Shown one piece after another: positions 20,911 to 32,049 of a stretch of 64,000 nt of DNA. The DNA is from Charina bottae (taxonomy: Eukaryota > Chordata > Lepidosauria > Squamata > Charinaidae). Numbering within the stretch: position 1 is the first letter of the stretch; each line of letters starts with the position of its first letter. The notes beneath the pieces were generated by a model, which saw nothing but the letters and a program-made list of their open reading frames with translations, ran no database searches and was not told where the DNA came from. Location: the NCBI GenBank assembly GCA_023362775.1, contig JALMGJ010000020.1, positions 3,224,001-3,288,000 of the forward strand, in the 5' to 3' direction. A program made the translations under genes and the position numbers.

Positions 20911-21133
20911 CTGTAGCTTGAATCATGTCAACTGGATTTCTATTTTCTCAGTGGAAACGTTTCGCTCCTTATCCAAGGAGCTTCTTCAGTCTGAGCAAAG
21001 TTGGTAAGGGAATCCTAAATATGTTTCTAGGTAGCTGTGTGACCTTACACTTGGGGGCATGGTTATATTGAGATGTTATTTTAAGTCCTTTTATTATCTA
21101 AAGGAGGATCGTTAAGATCACCATGCTGCTGTT
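20911..21133 (-). repeat. inverted repeat arm 1 of Penelope family 2 copy
   Basis: Reverse complement of 21713-21935 with only a few differences by eye. It includes a hammerhead-like motif (20943-20999) and the ORF C-terminal codons. Confidence 0.88.
20943..20999 (-). ncRNA. hammerhead-like motif, Penelope family 2
   Basis: On the - strand: stem I CTCAG, CTGAAGA, GCTCCTT-GGAT-AAGGAGC hairpin, GAAACGTT, then CTGAG closing stem I. Same architecture as the copy at 21848. Confidence 0.55.
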
Positions 21134-21617
21134 GAGCTTGTGAAATGGTCTTAATCTTCCTAGGCACAGAAGACAGAGCCGGGAGAAAGATGGGAGAAAG
21201 ATTGTGCCTGAGGCCCCCACCTCTATTCAAGGAAGGATTTTCCAAGTTGGCATAAATGGATTCCTTGACCCCTCTCTCAAACCACCTATCTTCTCTGTCT
21301 AAAATGTGAACATTAATGTCCTCAAATGAGTGTCCTTTTTCCTTTAAATGAAGATAAACTGCTGACTCTGGTCCTGTGGTGTTACTTCTCCTGTGTTGGG
21401 CCATCCTCCTGTACAAAAGTTGTTTGGTTTCTCCAATGCAATGTTGAGAGCACTCCTCACTGCACTGGATTGCATAAACTACATTGCTTTTCTTGTGTTT
21501 TGGAGTTTGATCTTTGGGGTGTACAAGCCTCTGTCTCAGTGTGTTGGTGGGTTTGAAATATACAGGTATGTGGTGTTTGCCAAATATCCATTTTATCTTT
21601 TCAGACACACCAGCCAT
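21081..21617 (-). CDS. Penelope-like GIY-YIG endonuclease segment, family 2
   Basis: 178 open codons. NVVYAIQCSEECSQHCIGETKQLLYRRMAQHRR carries the GIY-YIG signature, although the second half reads HCIGET where the copy at 33.2 kb has LYIGET, replacing the usual Tyr. HSFEDINVHILDRE, WFERGVKESIYANLE and NRGGGLRHNLSP follow; this arrangement is frequent in GIY-YIG-bearing Penelope-like elements of vertebrates. No RT is present. The start is taken at the first ATG (MAGVSEKIK), which is within the protein. Probably not functional. Confidence 0.75.
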   Translation of the reverse strand: MAGVSEKIKWIFGKHHIPVYFKPTNTLRQRLVHPKDQTPKHKKSNVVYAIQCSEECSQHCIGETKQLLYRRMAQHRRSNTTGPESAVYLHLKEKGHSFEDINVHILDREDRWFERGVKESIYANLENPSLNRGGGLRHNLSPIFLPALSSVPRKIKTISQAQQQHGDLNDPPLDNKRT

Positions 21618-21712
21618 GTAGGGAATGACCAGGTTCTTTCGTTTACTCTGAGTCTCAGCCCTATCTGTCGCTGTTTTAGGTCTAGGTCTAAATCTAAATC
21701 TACCAGACCTAA

Positions 21713-21935
21713 AACAGCAGCATGGTGATCTTAACGATCCTCCTTTAGATAATAAAAGGACTTAAAATAACATCTCAATATAACCATGACCCCAGGTGTA
21801 AGGTCACACAGCTACCTAGAAACATATTTAGGATTCCCTTACCAACTTTGCTCAGACTGAAGAAGCTCCTTGGATAAGGAGCGAAACGTTTCCACTGAGA
21901 AAATAGAAATCCAGTTGACATGATTCAAGCTACAG
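21713..21935 (+). repeat. inverted repeat arm 2 of Penelope family 2 copy
   Basis: Partner of 20911-21133. It joins the 5' coding side at acctaaaacag|cagcatgg, a junction with a few bases of microhomology. Confidence 0.88.
21848..21903 (+). ncRNA. hammerhead-like motif, Penelope family 2
   Basis: CTGAAGA at 21857-21863 and GAAAC at 21883-21887 enclose a perfect 7-bp stem II. Stem I is CTCAG/CTGAG plus outer TTT/AAA. The palindrome AAACGTTT would give only a minimal stem III. Confidence 0.55.
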
Positions 21936-21936
21936 A

Positions 21937-22041
21937 TGGAAGGGAAGGGAAGGGAAGGGAAGGGAAGGGAAGGGAAGGGGAGGGGAGGGGAGGGGAGGGA
22001 AGGGGAGGGAGGGAGGGAGGGAGGGAGGAAGGAAGAGAAAT
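21937..22041 (+). repeat. purine-rich (GGGAA)n/(GGGGA)n/(GGGA)n microsatellite
   Basis: A compound all-purine tract that abuts the end of the Penelope element. Confidence 0.95.
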
Positions 22042-22045
22042 TGCC

Positions 22046-23592
22046 CACCTCTTCTATATTTTAAATCAAAAATCAAATGCCAAAACCACAATACTGCTGG
22101 TAAAATATAAAACTCTTTTTAATTAGCACCACTACATATACATATGGATATGGATATTTGGGACTCAATGAGTGGTTTATGATTGCCACTGTGGTACCTG
22201 TTGAACATCACAGGTGTTATTTTTTATGTTAATAGAAACAGGTACAATATTTTTCTTTAGGAAAAGTTAGCTAAACGTTGGAAGTGACTTTTGTGCACAC
22301 AATTGTTGCATTTTGACTCAGAATGGCAAATCTGTGTTCAGAACATTCATGTTCCGCCTAAAATAGCTGCCAGTTACAATGAGCCCTTAGAACGTTGCCT
22401 GAAATAGTCTAAGGACAGGTTCCACTGCTCAGCAATTCAAATATACTGAATGGATGTTTCACTCCAAACCTGTTTGCTAGACAACCACATGGGACATCCA
22501 CAGTTTTCTGCAAATTAAATACAAGGCATGAGATTAGGGAACTGTTTATCTGAAGCTGGCTGTCATGGAAGAAGACATGAAGCAGAAGAAACTAGGGTGG
22601 TGATTCCCCTAAAGATGGTGTAATTTGAGATAACTAGAATGGAGATTAAGGGAACTCTGTTTCAATGATAGATTCCAGCAATTGGCTCCCTCCATTTTAA
22701 CTGCAATTTACAAATCCCTCTTTTCCAGTTTGTAGGCTGTAACCCAGGCAATTCAGGATCTTTAGAAGACTGAAAGCAGAAACCATTGTGTATCAACAAA
22801 CCCCATCCTTTCAGTGTGCATTGGGCTCTCACTCCCTTTTCTGTTTCTCGCCTTTTAATTTTGCCTCCATGCAATCTCATTGCTCTTCCTGTCCCACCCT
22901 CACATACACACCGACGTACCCTCCCCAGAATGGAATCTCCTCGCTCCAGGCCCTTGCATTGGCTCAGTTATTTAAACCGTTTTTAACTGTATTGGTGCTG
23001 CACTATTTTTTCAAGGCATTACCAACACCCAGGAGGGACCACAGAGGACAAGGGGAGCAAATGATGACATCATCCCACAAGTAATGCCATTTCTGTATTG
23101 CATTGGAGATAGTGACACAAGCATGTAATTATGGCATTTGATGACATCTTTATGTGCTTGTTATTATTTGATGTAATTCTGGGTTGTTATGGACACCCCT
23201 CCGAAAATTATTTGTCTCCTTTTCCCTGCAGTATTAATGTGCACATATTCAATAGATTCCAGAAACCCAACGTATCTAGAAGTGTGTCATGACTATTAAA
23301 CCTAAGAATAAAATAAACAGAACACAATTTTAAAAAATGTAAAAAGACTAAATCCAAACTTAGAATTTAAATCAGCTCTGCAACCATAAATTAAAGATTT
23401 TGAATGGAAATCTTATTGAAATCAATGTTACTTCTGAGAATTTGGCTTGAGAGTACTATTGGGAAATACAAATACATTTCTGTTTAAGAAAGTGTAATGT
23501 GTGAGCCAAGCTTGTCCCCTCTGAAACTATTAAGTTTATACTTTGATTTCTCCCTTTATCCCACACCCACTCACGTATTATTTTGGAACACC
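22046..23592. other. no recognised feature
   Basis: 1.5 kb of non-coding sequence without an assignable repeat. Nothing gene-like is seen. Confidence 0.45.
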
Positions 23593-23600
23593 GTTTAAAC

Positions 23601-24938
23601 CAGAGCTTTCCAAACTTTTCATGTTGGTGACACACTTTTTAGACATGCATCATTTCGTGACACACTCTTACAGCAGGGCACAAGGCAGGCACTAGGACCT
23701 GCGCAGAATCACAGCTGGTTTGGAGGCAGCAAGGCACAAGGCAGGCACTAGGACCTGCGCGGAATCACAGCAGGTTTGGAGGCAGCAAGGCACAAGGCAG
23801 GCACTAGGACCTGTGCGGAATCACAGCAGGTTTGGAGGCAGCAAGGCACAAGGCAGGCACTATGACCTGTGCGGAATCACAGCAGGTTTGGAGGCAGCCA
23901 GGCACAAGGCAGGCAGGGCAGGTTTGGAGGCAGCCAGGCACAAGGCAGGCACTAGGACCTGCGCGGAATCCTGGCAGGGCAGGTTTGGAGGCAGCAAGGC
24001 ACAAGGCAGGCACTAGGACCTGCGCGGAATCACAGCAGGTTTGGAGGCAGCCAGGCATAAGGCAGGCACTAGGACCTGTGCGGAATCACAGCAGGTTTGG
24101 AGGCAGCCAGGCACAAGGCAGGCACTAGGACCTGCGCGGAATCACAGCAGGTTTGGAGGCAGCAGGGCACAAGGCAGGCACTAGGACCTGCGCGGAATCC
24201 TGGCAGGGCAGGTTTGGAGGCAGCAAGGCACAAGGCAGGCACTAGGACCTGTGTGGAATCACAGCAGGTTTGGAGGCAGCCAGACACAAGGCAGGCACTA
24301 GGACCTGCGCGGAATCCTGGCAGGGCAGGTTTGGAGGCAGCAGGGCACAAGGCAGGCACTAGGACCTGCACGGAATCCCGGCAGGGCAGGTTTGGAGGCA
24401 GCAGGGCACAAGGCAGGCACTAGGACCTGCGCGGAATCACAGCAGGTTTGGAGGCAGCAGGGCACAAGGCAGGCACTAGGACCTGCGCGGAATCCTGGCA
24501 GGGCAGGTTTGGAGGCAGCCAGGCACAAGGCAGGCACTAGGACCTGCACGGAATCCTGGCAGGGCAGGTTTGGAGGCAGCCAGGCACAAGGCAGGCACTA
24601 GGACCTGCGCGGAATCACAGCAGGTTTGGAGGCAGCAGGGCACAAGGCAGGCATTAGGACCTGCGCGGAATCACAGCAGGTTTGGAGGCAGCAGGGCACA
24701 AGGCAGGCACTAGGACCTGCGCGGAATCACAGCAGGTTTGGAGGCAGCAGGGCACAAGGCAGGCACTAGGACCTGTGCGGAATCACAGCAGGTTTGGAGG
24801 CAGCAGGGCACAAGGCAGGCACTAGGACCTGCGGGGAATCCTGGCAGGGCTCGGAGGCAGCAGCCGCTGCCGCAACACACCCAGACACTGCAGTTAGTGT
24901 GCAGTAAAGTGTTGTGACACACAGTTTGGAAAGCTCTG
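23601..24938. mobile_element. hAT MITE family 1, copy 6, with internal minisatellite
   Basis: The left end CAGAGCTTTCCAAAC and right end GTTTGGAAAGCTCTG are the same as in the short copies. An 8-bp perfect duplication GTTTAAAC lies at 23593-23600 and 24939-24946. The element is 1338 bp because of a 21-unit tandem array in the interior. The outer ~70 bp on each side match copies at 5930 and 56915. Confidence 0.93.
23675..24860. repeat. minisatellite, ~56/61-bp unit, 21 copies
   Basis: The unit contains ggcacaaggcaggcactagg, acctgcgcggaatc and aggtttggaggcag. Two unit types alternate irregularly: a 56-bp type with 'cacagcagg' and a 61-bp type with 'ctggcagggcagg'. One unit (about 23901-23936) is shortened. 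The long ORFs across it on both strands are by-products of the repeat. Confidence 0.95.
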
Positions 24939-24946
24939 GTTTAAAC

Positions 24947-25756
24947 TAACAGCGGTATTTGTAACAGAAACTGCAGCATGATAATTATTATTTACTTATT
25001 TATCGGAGCTTGTATGCTGCTTCAGTCCAGCATGGCTCTCAGCATCTTAATGCAGGAATACTCTATTTAAAAAGTGGGTTTTTTTCTGCTGTTGAAAATG
25101 TACCTTTCAGAACTTCTTCATAGATACTTTTGGCTTTCTTTGAAGACAATCTTACTCGGCTACGAGTGATCGCCAATGATGAATGATTCTGATACCTGGG
25201 AAGCAGTTGAAGTTATTTCCTGATGAAAGAATTCAGCTCCAGAGCAGGCTCAACATTGGCTGAGGGAGCCCAGCAGGGAATCACAGGACTTGCGGCTAGA
25301 CTGAGAAGGTAGAACAGCCCCCCAGGCCAAGGCTGCTCCCTGGCTGGGAATTCAATTTTCTGTTGTATTTTTGCACAGGGTGTATTTTATCAGCTGTGAC
25401 TTGCATTTTCAGAAGTGAAGGATTTATCAGTTCCTCCTCCCCAGGGAGCCTAGAAGGGCCGTTGCTGCAACCTCCTGGGCCAGATCAGCAGGCTGGGGGG
25501 CGGGGAGTCTCTTGCCAGTGGAAGAGTGACACTTGGTACCAGAGAGCCCTGAACACCAACCCCACAAGTCTCTCCTTTTCCTGGCTTTTAACTATTTTGA
25601 CTGTACAAGGGTTCTGGGAAAACCCAAAGCTTGCAATTACTGTATTGTAAAACTTTAGTCTGGCTATGGCTTTAGCCCTGCAGTTCTGGATTTTTGGTTT
25701 CCTGTAGAAGGAACTCAACTCTTTTTAAGGTTGGAGGTGTTTTGTTTCCCATACCG
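24947..25756. other. no recognised feature
   Basis: Non-coding as far as I can see. A 95-codon ORF at 25363-25650 has no recognisable content. Confidence 0.45.
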
Positions 25757-25812
25757 CATCATCATCATCATCATCATCATCATCGTTGTTGTTGTTGTTG
25801 TTGTTGTTGTTT
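25757..25812 (+). repeat. compound (CAT)n(GTT)n microsatellite
   Basis: Nine CAT units followed by about nine GTT units. Confidence 0.95.
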
Positions 25813-27407
25813 TACTGTTGTTATTATTATGTAAGCCTGCCATTCTCATCATTATTTCACTACTGAATTGTTCTTTTTTTTTCCTGGTTCAATAGTGGCA
25901 CAGTGAAGTCTTCAGTCACTATAGTTTTTATCACTAATTTGATCTATACCTTCATAATTTCAGATGTTTTCAAAATGGACAATGACCTTTGTTGGGCTCA
26001 TGATACATCAACCTTTGAAAAGCATGTGACGCTATAGAACAGGACAGGGCCACATACAAACATTGTAAAAGCAGTGAGGGATAAAAAATAAATTAATTAA
26101 ATATGAATTTAATTATTATTAATTGTTTCAATAATTTTCCTGTTAAATTTTACTACACATACAAATTGATTCCTATCCTTTCAGTTCTCCGCTGATTCCC
26201 AGTTAACTAGCAGATGAGCAGCATGGCGAACCCTCAGAATCCCTCGGATATCCAGATCAGGCTTTTCTGCCTGCTTGTCTCCTGGGTATGAAGCCAGTGT
26301 GAGAAATCCTTTTCTGGATTTCAACCCCTTCCTCCACTTTGGCCACAGGGATGGCCAGGTGTTCTGTCTGGACTGTGGTTAAGTTGGTGGATTTCCCTGC
26401 TGCTTTTCCGCTCCCACTCATGCCAGCAAAGCAGACACCAAATTCTTTTCCTTCTGTGGGCATGTCTTTGAGGACTGGTGGAAAAAAAAAAAGGACAACA
26501 GTTTTACAGTTCTTCCTGTCACAGCTGGAAGGGGAAACGTGACAGAACTGTTTTCACCTAGTTAAAAACCCAAACAAAGAAAAGACCTTCCTCTGCTGAA
26601 CTTACATACCACAGTTCTTCCAGTCTCCTGGCCTACAAGGGGACATTTGGGAGAATTTCTTTCTTCTTGAAAAGAATGAGGAAACAGCCAGCATTTCACT
26701 GTGCCACTATTGAACCAGGAAAAAAAAAGAACAATTCAGTAGCTCAGTATAAAATGGTATCAGAGGTAGAAAGGGGGGACAGACGGGCGGGGCACCAGCC
26801 AGTTGGAAAGACGACATTTGTGTAAGAAGGAGTGAGGTGCAGCAGGCAGACTGGCCTGCCCAGGGTGAGTCCGCAGAGAGGGGAAACGCTACTTTGGAGG
26901 TGAGGCAAGGAAATGGGTGGGTGTAGGCCACCTTCCCAGCAGGCAAGGGGCAGGCTGGGATTGACAGCAGCAGCTTCTGGTCTCCTAAAATGCTAAGCGG
27001 CCCATCCTCATGCCGAGGCCTGCAGGAAGTACAGAGCCACCCTTCCTCTCCCATAAACACAATCCTACCCCAAGGCAGTACAGAACGGAGGGCAAGGGAA
27101 GCATTGGTGGGAGGGTTTCTCAGGGAGGACATGCTGGACGCACCAGATCTCCCAGGACTTCTGGCCTTAGAAAGAAAGGGGGTGGCTGGGGGTTGAGGTT
27201 TTGTGGCTTTGAGTGAACAGACACAACAGCAGAAAATAGCCCGATGTGCACAAGAGCTGGGAAAATGCCGTTCACGCTGCTCTTTGGAGGCTGCTGCCGC
27301 CTGCCTTGAGAACGCCTATTTACTTGCTCTCGTGGTGGCACCTGAATATTTGTAAATGAAGTAGGTCCTATAGTATAGAGGCAACCAAGGAGTCTGTTAA
27401 GCGAAGG
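25813..27407. other. no recognised feature
   Basis: 1.6 kb with no identified gene or repeat. ORFs at 26707-27132 and 27120-27488 (- strand) show no family signature. Confidence 0.4.
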
Positions 27408-27444
27408 AAACAGCCCGCTTGTACTTTGCAAGACAGCATGACTA
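27408..27444. repeat. 37-bp inverted repeat, left arm
   Basis: Matches the reverse complement of 28111-28147 at about 34 of 37 positions (…acttgt.ctttgcaagacagc…). Confidence 0.7.
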
Positions 27445-27579
27445 ATACCGTCCTTATTTAGAAAAATCAGGAGTCTGTAGAAATACATGCGTTTTTACCA
27501 ATTGCTTTTCACACACCTTTCGCTTGTAATTCATGCAATGATAAAGTGAGATAGACAAATAATATGGTTATAACTAAAG

Positions 27580-27613
27580 TGGGGAGAGAGAGGGAGGGAG
27601 GGAGGGAGGGAGA
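27580..27613 (+). repeat. (GAGG)n purine microsatellite
   Basis: Short purine-only repeat. Confidence 0.85.
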
Positions 27614-28110
27614 ACCTTTTCCAAAAATTCATGGCAGAGATAAGATAATCCTATACCGTATACCCTACGGTACACATTTCTCTAACTGTAAACCACACTG
27701 AGTGCAGAGAGACTTACTTTTAAATAAACATGTATAGGAAGATACTGTTAGTGCATGAGCCTCTGTACCAGACTAGATGTTTGAAACACAATGGCCACAT
27801 CCACCCATCGGAGCCTTAAGAAGGGGAGAGCAATGAAGCCCCAGGATGCTGAAAGGCAGTGGGAGAGGAATTACTAGCCAGGGCCATAACAGCACACAAG
27901 AGAGAGGCCAGAAGAGCCGCCTGTTATCAATGACCCGTCTTTCGCTTTGCTGTACATTAGGTCTGGACACTTTGTAGGCGGCTTCCAGTCTCCCTGCCTC
28001 AAGTCTTCTAGTGAGTCATCTGTCTGCATTCCTTACAATGCTGTCTTGATGGTGACTACTGCAGACAACCTTTGTTTATTTACTGAAAGGACTGGCTTCT
28101 GTTTTGGCTG

Positions 28111-28147
28111 TAGTCATGCTGTCTTGCAAAGCACAAGTGGGCTGTTC
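28111..28147. repeat. 37-bp inverted repeat, right arm
   Basis: Partner of 27408-27444. The 0.67 kb between the arms shows no coding signal and no clear TSD is seen outside them. Confidence 0.7.
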
Positions 28148-28679
28148 AAAAGCAGGGGGTTAAGCTTTCCCGATCAGCATTTTTTGAAGGGTCATTAGTT
28201 GACCCTTCAAATAAAAAGAAGCAGAAATGGAATATCATGGCATGGTTATGATTTCCTGACACCATTATGAAGTGTTAGTATTAATCATCATATGATTAAT
28301 TATTATATGACATTAATTGCAGAGCACTTCGTATTAAATTGGGGAAAATACCTTAGCCCACCATCATCCTTTTGCTAACCTACCATGTTTACAGTCGTCA
28401 GCAAACTTTAAAGGAAGGCACTAGAGGTGGACAAACTGCTGGTAGCCAAGAGACCGAGGGTATATTTTGGGGAAGCAGCTCACAGCTAGAGATGGTTGGG
28501 CACTGATGTCATGCAACTGGTCAGGGCTTTCCTTTGTTTTGGCTTATTTAGGCTTATGCTTATTCTACAAGCTTTTTGTTTTATATATTTTTGTTTTACA
28601 TAACAGAAATATGAGAATAAATCAAAATAAATAATACACATCTACAACATTTCCACAATACAAAAACAATTAGATGAGG
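28148..28679. other. no recognised feature
   Basis: AT-rich, unassigned. Confidence 0.45.
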
Positions 28680-28990
28680 TTAATTGGGCAAGACTTGTTC
28701 TTGGCAAATCCACACTGATTTCTGGGAATTACCACATTATTTTCAACATACTCACGGACTGATCTGTTCATGATCTGTTCTAGAATCTTCCCAGGAGATT
28801 GGACCTGATGGTCTTAATGGACCTTTCCAACTCTATGATTCTAGGATCAACAGTGGAGTGATTGATCTGTAGTTTCCCAGACCCTCCTTTTTCCTATTTT
28901 TGAAAACAGGGACAACATATATTCTCCTCCAGTCATTTGACACTTTGCCATTTCTTCAGGATTTCTAAAAAATAATAGGCATTCCCTGAC
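28680..28990 (-). mobile_element. CR1-type LINE relic (RT region)
   Basis: Read on the - strand: FSKIGKRR-WETTDQS (from a KKGKKEDPGNYRPVSL-like motif) and IMNRSVREYVENNVVIPRNQCGFAKNKSC, a typical CR1 RT stretch. Interrupted at 28795-28848 by another CR1 piece. Confidence 0.75.
28795..28848 (+). mobile_element. CR1 3' end inserted in a CR1 relic
   Basis: gattggacctgatggtctt ... tttccaactctatgattcta is the conserved CR1 3' end. The flanks ttctagaatc and ttctaggatc form an apparent short target duplication. Confidence 0.65.
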
Positions 28991-29104
28991 CATGTTTCTA
29001 TTATTCTTAACCTTAACCCTCATCCTTCACCCTATTCTTCACAATTTCCTGGTAGAACACATAGTACTTATAGAAGAGAATATATGCAGGTCAAGGTTGA
29101 ACTG

Positions 29105-29760
29105 TGGTGTCCTTGGTGTTCTTTGAGCTTGGTTGTTTGCTTGCAGACGTTTCATTACCCAGCTAGGTAACATCATCTGTGCGAGAGAGAGTGGGGTTTG
29201 CTGCCTGTTTATATATAGTAGCTTGCGATGCCAGTTTTGGTGGGGGTGTAGTTTTCTCCTTGGTAGTTCCTTGATTAGGGTATTGTTTTCTGCTTGATTG
29301 TTTGTCTGGTGTTAATCCCTGCTTATCTGGGTGTTGGCCGCTGGAGAGGATGTGTTCTGATCTTTTTGTTTCCTTCTTAGCTTTTTTATTGTCTCTTTTG
29401 AATGGTGTGTAAATGTGGTTTATCTCTGTATTTCTATTGATGGCTGATTTGTCTGAATGCCAAGCTTCCAAGAATTCCCTAGCGTTTTTGGATTTAGCTT
29501 GGTCTAAGATTCTCACAGTTTCCCAGTTGAAAGTATGGTTGAGTCTGTCCATGTGTCATGAAATTAAGGAGTTTTCATCTTGTCTTCTGACTGCTAGTTG
29601 GTGTTCACGGATGCGCTCTGCTAGTCTTCTGCCAGTCTGTCCTACATAGCGGCTGTTACAGTCCTTACACTGCATGTTGTAGATGACTCCTGATTTTTTT
29701 TTCTTGGGCTACTGCATCTTTTGGTTTACTTAAGATGTTTTGGAGGGCTACAGAAATTCC
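29105..29760 (-). mobile_element. Penelope-like element family 1, copy D (fragment)
   Basis: Codes on the - strand for the region after the GIY-YIG core ([39 protein letters not shown]) and, to the right, in broken frame for CKDCNSRYVGQTG. The terminal motif near 29143-29180 is altered (CAGATGA instead of CTGAAGA). 5'-truncated near 29760. Confidence 0.82.
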
Positions 29761-29974
29761 GTGAATTCAAGCTGTTGGTTTGAAACTTGATAGGAACCTC
29801 TTTTTTTGGTAATTACTGTTTTGCCTTTCTTGAACTAACTACTTTTCCCAGGATGTTTTTTTTTTGGTAAGTTCAGTGGTGCCCTGTTTTATTATTTCTC
29901 CAGTCATAGTGGCCAAACTATGTATTATAATATGTATGTATTATTGCATATCTCTGAATACGTATTATTCGGGG

Positions 29975-30420
29975 AGGTCTTCTGGACTCACTGGACTCAC
30001 AGCAGGCGGAGGCCCTGGGCGGGTGGGGCTTTCCCAGCTTCAGCTTGTGCACCAGTTGCAGCCCTACCTAAGGCAGGAGGGTCTTGCTACAGTGACTCAG
30101 GCCCACCCTGCCATGTGCTCCCCAGGAGCTGCCTTTGAAGATCACTCAGAAGCTGCAGTTGGTTCACAGGGCAGTGGCCTTTGTGCTCACTGGCCTTCGC
30201 TGGTGAGAGCACATTACACCTGGGCTGCGAGTCCTGCCCTGGTTGCCGTCAAGCTACTGGGGGCAATTTAAAGTGCTGGTGGTCTGCATGGCTTGGCATC
30301 TAGTTACCTTCTGGACCACATTCTCCTGTTGGAATTGGCCTTCCAGTTTAATTTACCCAGGAAAAAGTACTAACAATGCCCCACTTGGGGGAGGTTGCTG
30401 AGATTGAGAAACCCTGTTCT
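29975..30420 (+). mobile_element. L2-type LINE relic
   Basis: Matches the L2 C-terminal coding part: QLQPYLRQEGLATVTQA, then 'gagctgcctttgaagatcactcagaagctgcagttgg', and cttggcatctagttacc, all with lesions. Confidence 0.72.
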
Positions 30421-31955
30421 AGAGTCACCCAGCCATTGCTAAGGGTGATTTAAAGCCTGTCCTCACTACTGCTTTACTGCCAGAGTGATGGTTGGGTGAT
30501 GCTAGAAGCTGCGAGAAGCTGCTAGTGGGGATCCTGCCCTTCTCTGGTACCTAGACAGAGAGGATGCTGTAGCGGAGGGGCTCCATAGGTCTACATGACG
30601 GGAAGACGCTTGGGCTGAAACCACTGCTGTGGCTTTATGACAGCAGCTGATAGAGTTCTGCTCGCAGCCAACAGTGACAGTTTATTCTCAAGAAGAGCCA
30701 GTTGGGGACAGGGTGAATGCGGTGCACAATAATTATTGGCATATGCGGCAAAGGACCCGTGAGGTCTTCCCCCATGGCTGCTACATTCACTGCTCAGCAG
30801 AAAAGGGAGCTGGAGGAGGGAGAGGGGGGCTTTTAGGGCTTCTTCTGACAGCTTTTCTTCTGCTTTCTGCAGCTGGTTTGGAGATGTTAGGCTGGAACTG
30901 GTGGAGAGAAAGGGGCATAGGGTGGGGGAGGTGGAGGTTCAGGGTGATTGAGAATTGCACATTTTTGTGTCAATGAGGGCATGAAGCACTACCAGTCTCC
31001 CTTTCCTGCTGTCTGCCTGGCTAATGGTGATGTAATGACTTGCCGGTAAAGATTGAAGTTTTTAGATCCAAAGCACTTTCCGCTCCAGGGATCGAAATAA
31101 CTGTATTTCCTACTTGTCAATATTCCTAAAATGGTGAGCTTTGACCAAAATAGCATTTGGGTCACCTATGCTGTGGGAACAGAACCACAGATTCTCATGG
31201 CAGGAACTGGAAGAGGAAGTAGAAGCCTGCCAGTGTCTGGTGAAGGATTAGTAACATTTTCTGTTTTGTATCAAAATCCCAAATACAGATATAGGAACCC
31301 CACAGAGATGTTGCTAATCGCCTACACTTGCTTATGGAAAGCAACCTTGATTGCAATGGAAGATGATTTTGTGAAGGGGGTATTATTATGCCCACGTCCA
31401 AGACTGAGCAGATTTTTTTTAACATTCTAGAAAGGGTTAAAATAATTCCAGATAAGTACAGTGATTGAGCAATAACTCAGAGGCCATTTAACTGAGTTAT
31501 GTGGAGAGAAGTTAGCATGCCGTACAGGCGGAAAATTGGTCAGCTGAGTCACACAAATAAATGACCTGGAGTCTAGCTTACTTTTTCCTGAGGCAGAGAT
31601 GACATATTAGCGAGCCCCCCAAGATATTCCAATCTCTGTGGTTGTTTCAGTCTTTGTGACAGCGGAGAGGACTGTAAACGTGTCTGTTATCTGGGTGTCT
31701 CCTTCTTTCCTGGCATGCTTTCCAAATTCACCCCAAAGTACTTGCAAATGTTGTGTTTTGTAGAGAGTAGATTTACTTAATTAATAAAGTCAGTGGGAGG
31801 CTTAACCCATTTGTGCAATCCATCCCAGAGGTGGGCAAGCTGTTTCCTCCTCAAGTAGCGGCTTGGGTTGAGGTACATAAAGAACAGCTACAGGAAAGAT
31901 AAATCAAAGGAAGAAAAAATAATTGCTATTGCAGCTGCTCAACAAAGACTGTAAA
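30421..31955. other. no recognised feature
   Basis: 1.5 kb with no assignable gene. ORFs at 30674 and 31131 have no family signature. Confidence 0.4.
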
Positions 31956-32000
31956 ATGCTAACAGAGATTGAACTAGATGACCTCTGATATCAGTTCTGG
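31956..32000 (+). mobile_element. possible CR1 3' end scrap
   Basis: gattgaactagatgacctctgatatcagttctg resembles the CR1 3' end. Confidence 0.4.
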
Positions 32001-32049
32001 TAGGGTTACTCTGGCTCCGTCTTCTCTGAGAAGAGGGTGTGTTTGTGTG

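Larger units (their letters stand above)
20868..21935 (-). mobile_element. Penelope-like element family 2, copy with inverted repeats
   Basis: A 1-kb element: a GIY-YIG ORF on the - strand flanked by nearly identical 223-bp inverted repeats (20911-21133 and 21713-21935), each ending in the hammerhead-like motif. The inner end of each arm contains the last codons of the ORF, so the upstream arm replaces the normal 5' part. Confidence 0.88.

Noticed and set aside
23675..24860. CRISPR-like array of regular repeats
   Set aside because: The units are contiguous with no unique spacers, lie inside a hAT element of a vertebrate genome, and vary like a minisatellite.
23720..24922. Several 70-108-codon ORFs on both strands over the minisatellite
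   Set aside because: They are periodic translations of the 56/61-bp units in different frames, with no start context or conservation signal.
26707..27488. Two - strand ORFs of 141 and 122 codons as host exons
   Set aside because: No recognised domain, no convincing splice-site and frame pattern, and ordinary composition; cannot be supported.
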